Part shown: one piece after another, positions 1-8,452 of the stretch | Numbering within the stretch: the first letter of the stretch is position 1 | Layout: every line of letters starts with the position of its first letter | IMG/VR virus record: IMGVR_UViG_3300032665_000097 | Location: 1 to 37,665 of that record | Reading direction: 5' to 3' (one strand) | Length of the DNA stretch: 37,665 bases | DNA from: a virus | Position numbers and translations under genes: made by a program | The notes under the pieces: generated by a model | Databases searched by the model: none | What the model was told of the DNA's origin: nothing | What the model saw: only the letters and a program-made list of their open reading frames with translations

Positions 1-1
1 C

Positions 2-67
2 TCGCTCGGGTATGCCGCTAACCGACAATATCAAGTTCCGCAGGGCTATCAACTGGTGCCCGCGTAA
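2..67 (+). CDS. C-terminal end of an upstream gene (partial)
   Basis: An open frame enters from the left edge and stops with TAA at 65-67, directly before the ATG at 68. Only 21 residues remain, ending in YQVPQGYQLVPA, so no family can be assigned. Its abutting position and shared strand suggest it belongs to the same structural operon as the next gene. Confidence 0.6.
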   Translation, partial: SLGYAANRQYQVPQGYQLVPA

Positions 68-1765
68 ATGGCCGGCGAAATCTTCGGCTGGGGCGGCGGG
101 CAGCGGCTCGCTGATTCTGACAATCAGCAGGCATTGCTGGCTGCTCTGGCGTCGCAGGAAGCGGCTGGCAAGATTGCCATGCAACCGGCTCAACTGCGGA
201 CGGCGAACGCGCAGGCGGGGCTTACGGAGGCGCAGGCGGCGGCGGCGAAACTGACCCTCGACCAGTCCATGCGGGCGCGAGAAATCGCACGGCAGGCGGC
301 ACAGCAACCGCAGACGGCCGGCGCATTGGCTGCGGGCGGCGCGGCACCCACTGGCGGCGGCATGATACCGGCGGCGGGCGCGATGGCGGCGGATCCGACA
401 GCGCCGATGATGAATATCGCGCAGCAGCACTGGGATTTGGGGCAGCGGTATCGCGCCGAGGGGCTGACCACGCAGGCGGACGCGGAATACAAGGCGGGGA
501 ATGAAGCGGCGGAGAAGGCGTCGGTGGTGGGGAAAAACGCCGCTGAAGCTGCCGGACACGAAGCGGACAACATCAATAAAAAAGCCGACATCATGGAGCG
601 TCTGACTCGCGACATTAAACCAGGCGACGTTGCTGGATTGAAAGCGGCGAACGATATTTTCGAGAAAATGTATGGTCCGACCGGATGGACGCCGGAAGTG
701 GGCGCGTCTGCGGAGGTTTTGCAGAAAATAAAGGACCGCGCTGAATCCATGAAAGATCGGGCCGACCGGATTCGGAAAGATTTTGCCGAAAAGAGCCTTG
801 ATGCAGCACACACGGCGCAGGAAACCAGAGATTACGCGACGGCACGAAAAGAAGACGAGCAGATTCTTACCGAAAAAGTCCGTCGCCAAGCAATCGAAAA
901 AGCATCCGGCAAACCAAACAAAGGCGACATCAAAATGGCTGATGCGCTGGTCGCTGACAAGTTCCCCGACATGGCGAAAGAAACGCGGTATATACACGCC
1001 AACGAAATCGCCGAACGCGCGAACGCCATCATTGCGGCGAACAAGGCGAACGGTACGGAAACGCCGAACGGTGCGTCGATCGCGATGAACAAGGCGTTTG
1101 AAGAACTGAACGCGGCGGGGAATTTCAAGGATTATCGGAAAGACCCGAAAGCGACCGGTCAGATGACGGGGCGCGAATCGCAGATGATTAACCGTGTCGT
1201 TCTGTCCGGCAATGAAGCCGTGGCGGATCTGGAGAACATTTCAAAACTGCCGTTGACTGCGAGCACTGGTGTATTCGGCGGTCGTGGTCAGGCGCCCGGA
1301 ATTATGAATGCGGCCAAGGAAGTGTTGGCGAACAAACTGACTTCGCAAGAAGTTCAGTCGTATAACGTCATGTCCGCTGGTTTCACGCGTTCACTAGCTG
1401 CGATTGAAGCCGCCGGACTGGTTCCGAGTGGTCAGTTGACGCACCAGATGGACGCTATCGTGTTCAAGGAAGGCGACACGAACCTGACGAAGATGCAGCG
1501 CATGGCGCAGACGCGGCAGATTGTCGAAAAAGGTTTGGAAACGATTGCCACAAATCCGCGTGTTCCTGAAGAAACGAAAAAGCACATCAACGAGATTATT
1601 GACAAGGCAAAATCCGCCGTGCCGTTTACGCAGCAGGATTTGATGGAATTGCAAAAGCGTCAAGAAACAAACCCGAAAGCCACGCTGAAAGACGTTGTGA
1701 AATCTAAACCCTCCGAAACCCCCGCAACCGGATTGCCCGAAGGCTGGTCAGTGAAGGAACACTGA
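68..1765 (+). CDS. Probable virion/internal protein, 565 aa
   Basis: This long hydrophilic protein has an Ala/Gln-rich N-terminal third with long helical stretches (about residues 20-80 and 150-290) and no membrane segment or catalytic motif that I recognise. The ATG immediately follows the upstream stop, and its own stop shares one base with the next start (TGATG), so the three genes form a translationally coupled run. Size, helical low-complexity composition and position just before the tail-fibre region fit an internal virion or DNA-ejection protein. That role is inferred from context, not from a recognised domain. Confidence 0.7.
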   Translation: MAGEIFGWGGGQRLADSDNQQALLAALASQEAAGKIAMQPAQLRTANAQAGLTEAQAAAAKLTLDQSMRAREIARQAAQQPQTAGALAAGGAAPTGGGMIPAAGAMAADPTAPMMNIAQQHWDLGQRYRAEGLTTQADAEYKAGNEAAEKASVVGKNAAEAAGHEADNINKKADIMERLTRDIKPGDVAGLKAANDIFEKMYGPTGWTPEVGASAEVLQKIKDRAESMKDRADRIRKDFAEKSLDAAHTAQETRDYATARKEDEQILTEKVRRQAIEKASGKPNKGDIKMADALVADKFPDMAKETRYIHANEIAERANAIIAANKANGTETPNGASIAMNKAFEELNAAGNFKDYRKDPKATGQMTGRESQMINRVVLSGNEAVADLENISKLPLTASTGVFGGRGQAPGIMNAAKEVLANKLTSQEVQSYNVMSAGFTRSLAAIEAAGLVPSGQLTHQMDAIVFKEGDTNLTKMQRMAQTRQIVEKGLETIATNPRVPEETKKHINEIIDKAKSAVPFTQQDLMELQKRQETNPKATLKDVVKSKPSETPATGLPEGWSVKEH

Positions 1766-3336
1766 TGCCGACGTTCACTTTTACATCGCCGGAAGGTAAG
1801 TCATACGACATTACTGGGCCTGAAGGTTCCACGAAGGAACAGGCTTTTCAGATTTTGCAACAAAAAATCGGTGGCGCTAAACCGGCGTCAACTGAACAAC
1901 CCCCCGCCGAAAAACCAAGCATGAACCTCGGTCAAGCCAACCCGATTGCGGAACCGCTGATGGCAATGGGAACGGGCATGATCGCGAAACCGGTTTCCGA
2001 CGTAGCCGGACTTGCAGCCCTTGCTGCTGCACCTTTTTCCGGTGGTCGCATCGACCCGACTGCGGTTAAACGGCGCGTGCAGGAGGCGATGACGTATGAA
2101 CCGAAAACGGAAATCGGGAAGGCGCTGACTGAATACAATCCGTTGGCGTTGGCGGGGAAGGCGGTTGACTGGGCAGCACACGGCGTAGGAAATGTCGTGC
2201 GCGGAACGGCCGGCAGCGATACGTTGCGTGGCGCTGCTGGAAACGCGATTGAAGAAGCGATCAAGCAGGCGCCGAATTTCCTCGGAGCCAAAGCCGCAGA
2301 GAATCCGGCTGCGATATCTCAGTTCGCTAAAGACACGGCAGCATCCGCCGCTAAAGTCGCTGAACGCGCAGGCAAGGCTGTGACGCCGACACTGGACGCG
2401 CAGACGTTGGCGGTTGCGAAAAAAGCATCCGACATTGGAATCAAGATCACGCCTGACATGCTGACCGACAATAAATTCATGCGCCTTATCGGTCAAGCAT
2501 CGCGTGACGTTCCGCTGTCCGGCGCCGTTACCCATGAAAACCGCGTTGCGTTCAATCGCGCTGTGATTGATTCATTCGGTGGTGATGTGACGCAACCGAA
2601 AATTACGCCGCAGGTATTTTCGTCTGCCATGTCGAAACACGGAAAAACGATTGGCGATTTGTCGGAAAAATATCCGATTGACATCAATCAGGGTCTGAAG
2701 GGCGGACTTGACCAATACCTGATGGACATGCGCCGCGAAACGCCGGATGTGAGAAACATCGTTGAAGGCTACGTGTTCGATATCAATCAGGCGGCAGCAA
2801 AAGACGGCGTGATTGACGGCGCAGCGTTCAGAAAAATTCGCAGCAAATTGACCGGTCAGATGCGCCGAACGAATAACGGCGATCTGAAATACGCTTTGTC
2901 GAAACTGGACGATGTGATGCTGGATACGATTCAGTCGAAACTTGGCGAGGCAGAGCGTCCGGTATTTGACCAAGCGCGCGCGTACTACGCCAACGGTAAA
3001 ACGGTCGAACCGCTGATTGCCAAAGCCGCCGCAAAAGGCGCGGGCGACATGAGTCCAGCAGCACTGGCAAACCGTATTACCGCTACTGGCGCAGGGAAAA
3101 CCAATGTGGCAATGGGGCGCGGCGGTCAACTGGCGGACATCGCCGCGGCTGGATCACGGTTTATCACGGAACCGAAATCCTCGATGACGGCTGAACGAGG
3201 ACTGACCTATGGATTGCTTGGCGGCGGAACGATGGTCAATCCGTTGGCTGCGGCCGCACTGTATGGCGGCGCGAACCTGTACAACCGGCTGGGTCCGCGG
3301 ATTGCTAAACGAATCATCAAGGCGCAACAACCTTGA
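1765..3336 (+). CDS. Probable DNA-ejection/structural protein, 523 aa
   Basis: The N-terminus (about residues 1-35, with TFTSPEGKSYDITGPEGSTKEQAF) resembles a short N-terminal module I know from many phage internal or ejection proteins. The rest is Ala/Gly-rich and helical. A Gly/Ala-rich hydrophobic segment near residues 480-515 (GLLGGGTMVNPLAAAALYGG) could insert in or contact a membrane. The start overlaps the previous stop by one base and the stop overlaps the TTG start of the next gene by four. I see no lytic transglycosylase active site. The role in genome ejection is inferred from the N-terminal module and location. Confidence 0.7.
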   Translation: MPTFTFTSPEGKSYDITGPEGSTKEQAFQILQQKIGGAKPASTEQPPAEKPSMNLGQANPIAEPLMAMGTGMIAKPVSDVAGLAALAAAPFSGGRIDPTAVKRRVQEAMTYEPKTEIGKALTEYNPLALAGKAVDWAAHGVGNVVRGTAGSDTLRGAAGNAIEEAIKQAPNFLGAKAAENPAAISQFAKDTAASAAKVAERAGKAVTPTLDAQTLAVAKKASDIGIKITPDMLTDNKFMRLIGQASRDVPLSGAVTHENRVAFNRAVIDSFGGDVTQPKITPQVFSSAMSKHGKTIGDLSEKYPIDINQGLKGGLDQYLMDMRRETPDVRNIVEGYVFDINQAAAKDGVIDGAAFRKIRSKLTGQMRRTNNGDLKYALSKLDDVMLDTIQSKLGEAERPVFDQARAYYANGKTVEPLIAKAAAKGAGDMSPAALANRITATGAGKTNVAMGRGGQLADIAAAGSRFITEPKSSMTAERGLTYGLLGGGTMVNPLAAAALYGGANLYNRLGPRIAKRIIKAQQP

Positions 3337-4646
3337 AGATATTGTTGATGGACTCCAACCTCTACGGCCTAGACTTCGCCCTGCGCTGCAAGGACGACGG
3401 TCACGATGTCCGTTTGTGGTTGCCGCCGAAAAAAGGTGGTGATCTGCATACGATTGGCGACGGCATGGTGGACAAACCGGTTGAGTGGAAACCCAGCATG
3501 AACTGGGCGGATCTGATTGTCCTGACCGACAACAGCGTTTACCGCGGCGAACTGAAACCGTATTTCGACAAGGGCTATCCGATATTCGGAACCCCGGACG
3601 AGGGCGCGCAACTGGAACTCGACCGAGAAAAAGGTCAGCAGGCGTTCGAGGACTGCGGAATCGACACGCTGCCGTTTGAGACGTTTACCGATTACGACAA
3701 GGCGATCAAGCACGTTATCAAAACCAAGAAAGCCTATGCCTGCAAACCGTGGGGCGGGGCGTCGGACAAGGCGCTGTCGTACGTCGCGTCAACGCCGGAA
3801 GACATGGTGTTCCAGCTTGAAAAGTGGAAAAAAGACGGACTCAAAGGCCAGTTCATGCTACAGGAAAAAATCGACGGCATCGAAATGGGCGTGTCCGGCT
3901 GGTTCGGTCCGAGTGGATTCCTGTCCGCCATCGAAGAAGACTGGGAAGAAAAGAAACTGATGAACGAAGGGCTGGGCGTGAATACCGGCGAGCAGGGTAC
4001 GATCCTCCGGTACGTCAAGGAATCAAAACTGTTCGACGAACTCTTGTCTCCACTGGAAGACTACCTCCATTCGATTGATTACGTCGGCAACATCAACGTG
4101 AACGCGGCGATCGACAAGGACGGCAAACCGTGGCCGTTTGAGTTCACGACCCGTTTAGGCTGGCCGGCTACGCATTTGGAAGTTTCGCTGCACCAGGGAG
4201 ATCCCGCAGAATGGATGCTGGATTGCATCGAGGGGCGCGACACGCTTGAAGTGTCCGACGATATCTGCGTTGGCGTAGTGCTCACCCACGGCGACTATCC
4301 GAACGGTGACAAAACGGGGCGGCATTTCGAGGATTACCCTGTGCGCGGGATCACGACTGAAAACCGTGAAAACCTGCATTTCTGCGAGATGAAAGAAGGC
4401 AAGGCGCCGGCTGAAATCGGCGGCACGATCAAAGATGTCACCATGCCTGTGACCGCAGGCGATTACGTGCTGGTCACGACCGGATGCGCGGGAACGGTCA
4501 AGACGGCTGCAGACATTGCCTACGACACGATCTGGGAAATCAACGGGCTGTGTAATCGGCAATTCAGAACGGACATCGGAAAGCGGCTGAAAAAGGAATT
4601 GCCGAAATTGCAGGCGATGGGGTATGCGATGGGGATGGAATACTGA
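3333..4646 (+). CDS. PurD-like ATP-grasp enzyme, 437 aa
   Basis: The N-terminus MKILLMDSNLYGLDFAL matches the first strand and loop of phosphoribosylamine-glycine ligase (PurD). It is followed by GYPIFGTP-x-E-x-A-x-LE near 85-100, an ATP-grasp lysine region around KPWGGASDK (residues 138-146), and NINVNAAI then FEFTTRLGW near 253-277, the counterpart of the PurD metal-binding EFN-x-R-x-G-x-PE block. Length is close to bacterial PurD (about 430 aa). The start is TTG at 3333 (TTGA overlap with the preceding stop, AAGGCG upstream), because starting later would remove the first strand. An ATP-dependent carboxylate-amine ligase is likely; the substrate is unknown. A purine-biosynthesis role is doubtful because the gene sits alone among virion genes. 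Confidence 0.8.
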   Translation: MKILLMDSNLYGLDFALRCKDDGHDVRLWLPPKKGGDLHTIGDGMVDKPVEWKPSMNWADLIVLTDNSVYRGELKPYFDKGYPIFGTPDEGAQLELDREKGQQAFEDCGIDTLPFETFTDYDKAIKHVIKTKKAYACKPWGGASDKALSYVASTPEDMVFQLEKWKKDGLKGQFMLQEKIDGIEMGVSGWFGPSGFLSAIEEDWEEKKLMNEGLGVNTGEQGTILRYVKESKLFDELLSPLEDYLHSIDYVGNINVNAAIDKDGKPWPFEFTTRLGWPATHLEVSLHQGDPAEWMLDCIEGRDTLEVSDDICVGVVLTHGDYPNGDKTGRHFEDYPVRGITTENRENLHFCEMKEGKAPAEIGGTIKDVTMPVTAGDYVLVTTGCAGTVKTAADIAYDTIWEINGLCNRQFRTDIGKRLKKELPKLQAMGYAMGMEY

Positions 4647-4972
4647 TGGGGCAGGCAGATTATCAAGATCCCGGTAATTGGAACGCAATATGTTCCATGT
4701 GCGGGGCAAAAAGAAAAGCGTCTGAACTGGTCAAGAACTGGCAGGGTCAGTGGCGCTGCGTATCCCATAACGAACCTCGCCAAGACCAGGATTTCGTCCG
4801 CGCCATCGCTGACGTTCAAACGCCGCCGTGGGTGCAGCGTCCGATTGATAGTTTCGTTGCCGTGTGCTCGCCGAACGATCAGACGGCGATTCCGCGTCGT
4901 GCAATACCGTCATGCGTCAAACCGGGATACATCGCACCCGGATATGATTCGACTGCGCCACTTTTAGACTGA
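4646..4972 (+). CDS. Conserved phage zinc-finger-like protein, 108 aa
   Basis: The N-terminal half has ICSMCGAKRKASEL followed by WRCVSH, a CxxC plus C-x2-H arrangement typical of a small zinc ribbon. The middle (QDFVRAIADVQTPPWVQRP) and the C-terminal AIPRRAIP/KPGYIAPGY segments resemble a short protein found beside tail genes in many phages. Its start shares a base with the stop of the ATP-grasp gene. It is probably a virion-assembly or minor structural protein; the exact function is unknown. Confidence 0.75.
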   Translation: MGQADYQDPGNWNAICSMCGAKRKASELVKNWQGQWRCVSHNEPRQDQDFVRAIADVQTPPWVQRPIDSFVAVCSPNDQTAIPRRAIPSCVKPGYIAPGYDSTAPLLD

Positions 4973-4979
4973 GGTTGAC

Positions 4980-6419
4980 ATGGCATTTTCACTGCAAGGA
5001 TTCATAGACAATAGCTTGCCGACCATCAAAGCGGCGTGGCTAAATGCGGTCGATAAAATGTACGCCCTCGGTCAGCGCACGAACGCCGGAACGCCAATCA
5101 CGCTGGCGAACTCGCAGTGGCAGGTTACGGACTCGACGAACAATTACTCGTCGATGGACATCAATAACCAGAGCAACGGAATTTTGGCGTCCAGCGATTT
5201 CGTAATGACGGCGGACACAGGCACTGACACGACCAATTACGTGAACATCGGGATTAACTGTTCCGGTTATTCTCAGGCAGGATGGACGGTAAATGGCGCG
5301 CTGGACGGCTATGTGTACGCCAGCAACGGAAATCTGGCGATCGGAACGGCATCGGCGAAACGGGTTGATTTTTTCGTAGGCGGAACGCTGTCGGCGAACG
5401 TGGCGATGACCATCAGTTCGGCGGGCACGGTTTCCCTGACCACATCGCCGTCGTCGTCTGACAATACGACGAAAGTTGCGACTACTGCGATGGTGCAGGC
5501 GGCGATTGCGGCCGGCGGTTCTGCGGGGCGACTTCTTAATACCATCAATTTTACCGCGCAGACCCAAGCCCTAACCTCGATCAGCAACGCGGCGCCAGCG
5601 GTATTCACAAATACAAGCGCCTTGCATTTGCCGGAAACAGGATCGCCCGTTCAGTTTACGACCTCCGGCACGTTGCCCACGGGCTTGGCTCTGGCAACCA
5701 CCTACTACGTCACAAACCCGTCAGGCTCAACCTACAACGTCTGCAACACGCTTGCCGATGCCATAGCAGGCACGAACAAGGTAGCGACCTCCGGCGCTGG
5801 TTCGGGCACTCACACGCAAAACAGCATCTACGTAAAAAATGCGTCCAGTTCATTCATCATTGTTGAGGTTCAGGGGGCCGGTGGTGGTGGTGGTGGCACG
5901 ACTGCCGCAACAAACGGCGGCGGCGGCGGCGCTGCGGGTAATTTCTCGTCAAAGAAAATAGCTGCTGCTTCTCTTAGCAGCACGACCACCATAACCATCG
6001 GCGCGGGTGGAACTGGCGGCACTAACGCCCCCACTGACGGGGGCACAGGTGGTACTACCTCCTTTGGCGCGTTTTGCTCGTCTACTGGCGGCGCGGGTGG
6101 TAAGCAAGGCGCATCGGCTGGAACGACTGCGGTTGCCGGTGGTTCGACCGGAACGCCAGGCACAAGCGGCGACTTCAATTTCGGCGGTGCCGCTGGATCT
6201 TCGGCATCTGGAACAGGAACTACTGCAGGCCAGACTTCGGGTGCCGGCGGGATTTCTCGTTACGGCGGCAATGGTCAAGCGTTGAGCGGCGCAGCAGGAA
6301 CTGCTGGCAACAATGCGCTTAACAACTCTGGCTCCGGCGGATCAGGTGCGCCTGTCAATGGAAACACTGCTGGCGGTGTTGCTGGTTCAGGTCGTTGCGT
6401 TGTTTACGAATACAGTTAA
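4980..6419 (+). CDS. Glycine-rich tail fibre / receptor-binding protein, 479 aa
   Basis: Residues 1-180 resemble a virion-attachment fibre shaft, ending in a TTVATTAMVQAAI-like motif common in phage fibres. Residues about 200-285 contain a small beta module often seen in fibres (TSGTLPTGLALATTYYVTNP). From about 300 to the end the protein is dominated by runs of Gly, Ser, Thr and Ala, for example GAGGGGGG and GAGGTGGT. Such poly-glycine segments form polyglycine-II helices in known adhesin tips of T-even-like phages. This suggests host recognition at the distal tail, though the receptor cannot be predicted. Confidence 0.8.
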   Translation: MAFSLQGFIDNSLPTIKAAWLNAVDKMYALGQRTNAGTPITLANSQWQVTDSTNNYSSMDINNQSNGILASSDFVMTADTGTDTTNYVNIGINCSGYSQAGWTVNGALDGYVYASNGNLAIGTASAKRVDFFVGGTLSANVAMTISSAGTVSLTTSPSSSDNTTKVATTAMVQAAIAAGGSAGRLLNTINFTAQTQALTSISNAAPAVFTNTSALHLPETGSPVQFTTSGTLPTGLALATTYYVTNPSGSTYNVCNTLADAIAGTNKVATSGAGSGTHTQNSIYVKNASSSFIIVEVQGAGGGGGGTTAATNGGGGGAAGNFSSKKIAAASLSSTTTITIGAGGTGGTNAPTDGGTGGTTSFGAFCSSTGGAGGKQGASAGTTAVAGGSTGTPGTSGDFNFGGAAGSSASGTGTTAGQTSGAGGISRYGGNGQALSGAAGTAGNNALNNSGSGGSGAPVNGNTAGGVAGSGRCVVYEYS

Positions 6420-6428
6420 GGGATCGTC

Positions 6429-6749
6429 ATGCGAAAAGTTCGTATTGATGCGGGCGCCGTAAGGGAAGTTCTGGATTCCGGTGATCGAGAGTTTCCGCCG
6501 TTTGCGCCGGAAATCGTTTGGGTCGAGTGTGCCGATACAAACGTGGTCGAAGGCTGGACTTATGACGGCGCACAGTTTACCGCGCCCCCTCCGCCTGTCA
6601 TTCCAATCCCAATTCCTGACCCGATTTCAATCCTGACGCAACAAGTCGCAGACCTGACCGCTGCCCTGGTCGCGGCGAATGTCGTCACGCCTGAGAACAT
6701 CAGTGCCGCCGCCGTGCAAATCGGAGCGGATCAACAGGTGAAATCGTGA
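6429..6749 (+). CDS. Small tail-fibre-associated protein, 106 aa
   Basis: The ATG has AAGGGA upstream and lies nine bases after the fibre gene. The protein has WVECADTNVVEGWTYDGAQF followed by a proline-rich hinge (APPPPVIPIPIPDP) and a short amphipathic helix. The W-x-YDG-x-F-PPPP layout is common in small proteins encoded next to phage tail fibres, some of which assist fibre assembly. A chaperone or fibre-accessory role is inferred from this context. Confidence 0.65.
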   Translation: MRKVRIDAGAVREVLDSGDREFPPFAPEIVWVECADTNVVEGWTYDGAQFTAPPPPVIPIPIPDPISILTQQVADLTAALVAANVVTPENISAAAVQIGADQQVKS

Positions 6750-7117
6750 CCTTCCCCGCGTGGCTCACAGCCATTCAATCGGCGCTCACCCTGCCCACCA
6801 GTTGGATTCTGCCGATCATCAGCGTCCAGTGGGGCTACGGCACGCGCTACTGGCCTAATCCGCTGCATCTGCGCGTGCAGTTATTTCACGAACCGCCGTC
6901 GCTGTATATGAACGGGCTTGTATTCGCCAGCATCAAATTTCCTTTTTTTGTCAACTTAGGATTGAGATGGGGCGACGAATTCAGAAACCCGTCAACGCTG
7001 CAAACGCATATTGGCTGGCGTCCGGTCGATGGTGCGCCGGTCATCGTGTTTCGTTTGCAAAGCGATGCAACGCGGCAGGGTGGGTTGGCGATCGGATTTG
7101 AGGACGGCCCCTTGTGA
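6746..7117 (+). CDS. Hypothetical protein, 123 aa
   Basis: It starts with GTG at 6746 in a GTGA overlap with the preceding stop. The sequence is rich in aromatic residues and prolines (ISVQWGYGTRYWPNPLHLRVQLF) with a compact beta-like pattern and no clear membrane helix. I do not recognise the family. Its place between the fibre and lysis genes leaves tail accessory or lysis accessory roles open. Confidence 0.65.
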   Translation: MTFPAWLTAIQSALTLPTSWILPIISVQWGYGTRYWPNPLHLRVQLFHEPPSLYMNGLVFASIKFPFFVNLGLRWGDEFRNPSTLQTHIGWRPVDGAPVIVFRLQSDATRQGGLAIGFEDGPL

Positions 7118-7404
7118 TGTTCACCGAAATACAACTCCCCGACTGGCTTCCCTTTGCCTGTCTTGTCACCGGGAAACTGCAAAGGAAGCCTATGTTCACG
7201 CGATTGGCCGAGTCGATCATCTTGGGAATCATCACTTCTGCCCTGTCATTTGCCTTTGCCGAAAAAATGCTAGAGCAGAAGGTTGACGATTTCAAATCGC
7301 AGTTTATTGCTTATGTTGAGCAGGATCGGGAAGCGCACAAGGAAACGAAGGAAGCCATAGCAGAGATTAACCGATGCCTGCGCGAAAGAACCTGCACCAA
7401 GTAG
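7117..7404 (+). CDS. Small membrane protein, holin candidate, 95 aa
   Basis: A hydrophobic segment (LAESIILGIITSALSFAFA) is followed by a charged, helical C-terminal tail rich in Glu and Lys. The start is uncertain. ATG 7117 couples to the previous stop (TGATG), but ATG 7192 has a better ribosome-binding site (AAAGGAAG) and would place the hydrophobic segment at the very N-terminus, giving a 70-aa protein. One transmembrane helix, a charged tail and position just before the endolysin fit a holin or lysis regulator; no family is recognised. Confidence 0.6.
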   Translation: MFTEIQLPDWLPFACLVTGKLQRKPMFTRLAESIILGIITSALSFAFAEKMLEQKVDDFKSQFIAYVEQDREAHKETKEAIAEINRCLRERTCTK

Positions 7405-7673
7405 AACAGCGACGGCACGGAATCATCCGTGACCTGAACGACCTAGTTCGTGACCCGTCCACGGAGAAAGTATCGCAAGGACTCGTCTGGATGAACGTAG
7501 GCAAGGGCTGCTGCGTCTACCTGCTGCTGTATCACACGAAAGAACTGATCGACCATTGGGATACCCTGTCGATTCTGCTGACGTTCCTGATACTGCCGCA
7601 CATTGCGACGCGGATTATTGAGGCGAAGTACGGGATTACGCCACGTTCGGAGAATGGAAATGCAAACAAGTGA
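7374..7673 (+). CDS. Small membrane protein, second holin candidate, 99 aa
   Basis: It overlaps the previous gene by 31 bases and the endolysin start by 14. Two hydrophobic stretches, roughly VGKGCCVYLLLYHTKELI and TLSILLTFLILPHIATRII, would give a helical hairpin with a soluble N-terminal 40 residues. Because the endolysin next to it lacks a signal sequence, a pore former must act in this cluster. Either this protein or its neighbour is the best candidate; the assignment is inferred. Confidence 0.65.
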   Translation: MPARKNLHQVEQRRHGIIRDLNDLVRDPSTEKVSQGLVWMNVGKGCCVYLLLYHTKELIDHWDTLSILLTFLILPHIATRIIEAKYGITPRSENGNANK

Positions 7674-8085
7674 ATCCGGTAAAGCCATAATCCGCAAGCA
7701 CGAAGGATTGAGGCTTACCGCGTATCAGGATATTGGCGGCGTCTGGACGATTGGCTACGGGCATACGCTAGGCGTTCGCGCCGGCCAGGTCATCAACGGT
7801 GACGAAGCCGAATCCATGCTGGAACAGGATTTGGTCGCGGTCGATAAATGCCTGTCGAACAGTGTTCGGGTATCGGTCACGCAGAACCAGTGGGATGCTT
7901 TGGCTGATTTCGTGTTTAACCTTGGATGCCATGCACTCGGCGGGTCAACCCTCCTGAAGCTTCTGAACGACGGGAACGACGAAGCGGCATCCGCAGAATT
8001 CCCGAAGTGGGATCACGACAACGGGAAGGTAGTCGAAGGACTGCTTGAGCGCAGGATTGAAGAACAGACGCTGTTTAATACTTAG
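7660..8085 (+). CDS. Endolysin, T4-type lysozyme (GH24), 141 aa
   Basis: This muramidase cleaves the beta-1,4 bond between MurNAc and GlcNAc in host peptidoglycan at lysis. The catalytic triad spacing is exact: Glu15 in KHEGLRL, Asp24 in YQDIGG and Thr30 in WTIGYGHT (E-x8-D-x5-T). The lysozyme core continues with QWDALADFVFNLG. ATG 7660 is preferred because GGAG lies seven bases upstream; longer starts add arginine-rich sequence unlike the family. There is no signal peptide or signal-anchor helix, so release depends on a holin. The stop is followed by a strong ribosome-binding site for the next gene. Confidence 0.93.
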   Translation: MQTSESGKAIIRKHEGLRLTAYQDIGGVWTIGYGHTLGVRAGQVINGDEAESMLEQDLVAVDKCLSNSVRVSVTQNQWDALADFVFNLGCHALGGSTLLKLLNDGNDEAASAEFPKWDHDNGKVVEGLLERRIEEQTLFNT

Positions 8086-8094
8086 GAGAACACC

Positions 8095-8304
8095 ATGACT
8101 GTCATTGAGCAATTGCAAGCCGACCTCGCCGCCGCCAAAGCGGAAGTTAGCAAGATTGAATCCGAAATCGCCGCCCTCCCGTCCAAGTTCCATACCTACC
8201 TGTCCGAAGAATGGGCGGAACTGAAAAGTTATTTTTCTTCCAATCCGCCGCCCGCAGCCACTCCTGCGCCTACCGTTGCGCCGGTTGTGCCGCCTGCTGA
8301 GTAG
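8095..8304 (+). CDS. Short coiled-coil protein, 69 aa
   Basis: An ideal ribosome-binding site (AGGAGAACACC before ATG) resembles that of the capsid gene at 35576. Residues 1-30 form a heptad-like coiled coil (VIEQLQADLAAAKAEVSKIE) and the C-terminus is a Pro/Ala-rich tail. It is the last gene of the plus-strand lysis block; its stop lies one base before the CCA of the tRNA-like sequence on the other strand. Function unknown. Confidence 0.75.
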   Translation: MTVIEQLQADLAAAKAEVSKIESEIAALPSKFHTYLSEEWAELKSYFSSNPPPAATPAPTVAPVVPPAE

Positions 8305-8305
8305 A

Positions 8306-8388
8306 TGGTGTCGGCGGCAGGATTCGAACCTGCAATTTGTGCGTCCAGTCAAACGGCATGGCTATCGCACATTCGCCATGTCGCCGCC
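8306..8388 (-). tRNA. tRNA-like sequence with encoded CCA, atypical anticodon arm
   Basis: Read on the minus strand, the 3' end has CCA, discriminator A, a seven-base acceptor strand CGCCGAC and a perfect T arm (GCAGG-TTCGAAT-CCTGC). The 5' acceptor strand GGCGGCG pairs except at position 2:71. A five-base D-type stem ATGGC/GCCAT is present, but the D loop lacks GG and positions 8-9 are AC rather than TA. The anticodon stem forms only with a bulge and an eight-base loop, so no anticodon can be assigned. It may be an unusual phage tRNA, a decayed tRNA or a tRNA 3' end retained as an attachment site. Confidence 0.5.
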
Positions 8389-8452
8389 CGGTTCATGAAA
8401 TCGGGCTTTCCGGGGATGTCTTCCATTTCCACCACGCCGACAATTCATTTTA

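Noticed and set aside
190-813. Minus-strand open frame of about 200 codons opposite the first large gene
   Set aside because: Its product is Ser/Ala/Cys-rich shadow sequence and the opposite strand has a better-supported coupled gene.
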